From Alteromonas lipotrueae (GTDB lineage Bacteria; Pseudomonadota; Gammaproteobacteria; Enterobacterales; Alteromonadaceae): 64,000 nt of DNA. A program made the translations under genes and the position numbers. The stretch covers positions 124,001-188,000 of the forward strand of contig NZ_JAESDI010000003.1 in assembly GCF_019249215.1 (NCBI RefSeq). The letters run 5' to 3'. The notes under the pieces are model-generated. The model did no database searches. It had not been told where the DNA came from and saw only the letters and a list, made by a program, of their open reading frames with translations. How positions within the stretch are numbered: the stretch's first letter is position 1; the number at the start of each line of letters is the position of its first letter. This document shows, in pieces, positions 63,207 to 64,000 of this stretch.

Positions 63207-64000
63207 TTACGTGTCTTTACTTTCTTCTAAGATCTGTTTTACTTTCTTAAACATGTACTTTTGCAGAGGGTTTCTGTTTCCCCAAGGTCTCCATGTCTTT
63301 ATCAAGTTATTTCGGTATGCATCAAAGTGAAGACCTCGTGGAGCGCAGACAACCTCACCTCTATCTAATAGTAGTTTCAGTACATTGGTACACAAAACCC
63401 CAGCAGCTAACGAAATACCCATACACGTTGAAGGCACCTTCTTTTTCATAAAGTTCACGGATGAATTTTGAACGAGATAATGCCTTTGCTGTACTGATGG
63501 AGAAACGCCTATTACAAAACGAACGATGTTATCTTCGAAGTAGTTTTCCTTAGTCGTTTCGTCAGCATCATGGGGGGCGTCAACCATGGCAAAGTATTCG
63601 TCAAACGACATACCGCCGGGTTTGAAACATAACATTGCGGTCCCCATCCCCATTGGGGCGGCAGTAATGGTTGGTATTCCTAATTCATAGCAGCGGCGGA
63701 AGACTTGCCTTCTTATTTCTAAAGCGAAGATATCCAAACTGTCTATGTATACATCAACACCATCTAGGAAGGCCTCAAGGTTTTCGGGCGAAATCCCTCT
63801 ATCAAAATTCTTAATATGAGCGTCGGGATTAATGTCTCGTAACGTTTTTTCCATCACAACTGATTTTTCTTCACCAATTGTAGATACAAAAGCACCGGCC
63901 TGACGATTGAAGTTGGCGTAATCATATTCGTCTAAATCAGAAATGTGAAAGTTTGAAATGCCCATTCGAGCACATACAATGGCGTGATCGCCTCCAACAC
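63207..64000 (-). CDS. ThiF/MoeB/E1-like adenylyltransferase, 5' end outside window
   Basis: The frame runs off the right edge of the window, so the N-terminus is missing. It contains a Rossmann GGDHAIVCARMGI segment, then DLDEYDYANFNRQ, the E1/ThiF nucleotide and Arg-Gln signature, and a C-terminal region of ~200 residues. E1-like proteins activate ubiquitin-like or sulfur-carrier proteins, or amino acids. No such carrier is visible. It is first in the visible part of the operon, just before the CysE-like gene, and its role in a polysaccharide locus is unusual. Confidence 0.85.
   Translation of the reverse strand, partial: VGGDHAIVCARMGISNFHISDLDEYDYANFNRQAGAFVSTIGEEKSVVMEKTLRDINPDAHIKNFDRGISPENLEAFLDGVDVYIDSLDIFALEIRRQVFRRCYELGIPTITAAPMGMGTAMLCFKPGGMSFDEYFAMVDAPHDADETTKENYFEDNIVRFVIGVSPSVQQRHYLVQNSSVNFMKKKVPSTCMGISLAAGVLCTNVLKLLLDRGEVVCAPRGLHFDAYRNNLIKTWRPWGNRNPLQKYMFKKVKQILEESKDT

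Noticed and set aside
1..64000. tRNA, rRNA, CRISPR, insertion sequence or prophage features
   Set aside because: None seen on reading both strands; no repeat-spacer pattern and no transposase or integrase proteins.

Overview
This window looks like a chromosomal segment of a marine gammaproteobacterium of the Alteromonas type. That is an inference from the gene set: GlnE, FadE with a DUF1974 tail, a DUF3081 protein, DUF2780, a TcpQ-domain protein, HldE next to an exosortase-A polysaccharide locus, and many envelope proteins. Base composition is moderate to AT-leaning by eye. I see no rRNA, tRNA, CRISPR array, transposase or integrase. Most of the window is intact, tightly packed genes.

Region 1 (1-36 kb) is mixed chromosomal content. 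It begins inside a large calcium-binding-loop protein, followed by a small double-glycine-leader peptide gene paired with a gene for a ribosomal-L7/L12-like C-terminal fold (1330-1931). Housekeeping genes follow: a COG2509 flavoprotein, ferredoxin fdxA, a TrmH-type RNA methyltransferase, the ribosome-assembly GTPase YlqF, upp, tdk, fadE, an LpxL-type acyltransferase, glnE and hldE. Among them are secreted or envelope proteins (an overlapping unknown/transglutaminase pair; an RND-type MMPL exporter with a LolA-like protein and a beta-barrel), regulators (LysR beside a quinone reductase, LacI, a small XRE protein) and a GGDEF/EAL protein. One gene-poor gap (12433-12849) holds an unusual nested inverted repeat ending in a strong terminator.

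Region 2 (35.1-64 kb) is an exopolysaccharide locus of the XrtA (exosortase A) type. Its conserved core is an AAA ATPase, then (minus strand) an outer-membrane beta-barrel, tyrosine autokinase, Wzz-like chain-length protein and Wza-like export lipoprotein, then (plus strand) the initiating sugar-phosphate transferase, the exosortase, a GNAT-like protein and an O-antigen-ligase-like protein. The two arms diverge from 40955-41103. The plus arm continues through a variable set: GT2 transferases, a sulfotransferase, a membrane endonuclease/exonuclease/phosphatase-fold protein, two unrecognised proteins, an acyltransferase and a pyruvyltransferase. It then meets a convergent minus-strand operon: ThiF-like protein (cut by the window end), serine-acetyltransferase-like hexapeptide protein, GT2, deacetylase-like protein, NodB deacetylase, two GT4 enzymes, a GT-D-fold enzyme and a Wzx flippase.

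Taken together the locus should start a repeat unit on undecaprenyl phosphate, build and decorate it (probably acylated, pyruvylated and sulfated, hence acidic), flip it by Wzx, polymerise it with Wzz/BY-kinase control and export it. No PEP-CTERM substrate of the exosortase and no PrsK/PrsR regulators are visible in the window. The best candidates for undescribed biology are the GG-leader peptide/L7-L12-like pair, the structured element at 12.7 kb, and the ThiF/CysE/deacetylase-like and unknown-protein modules inside the polysaccharide locus.
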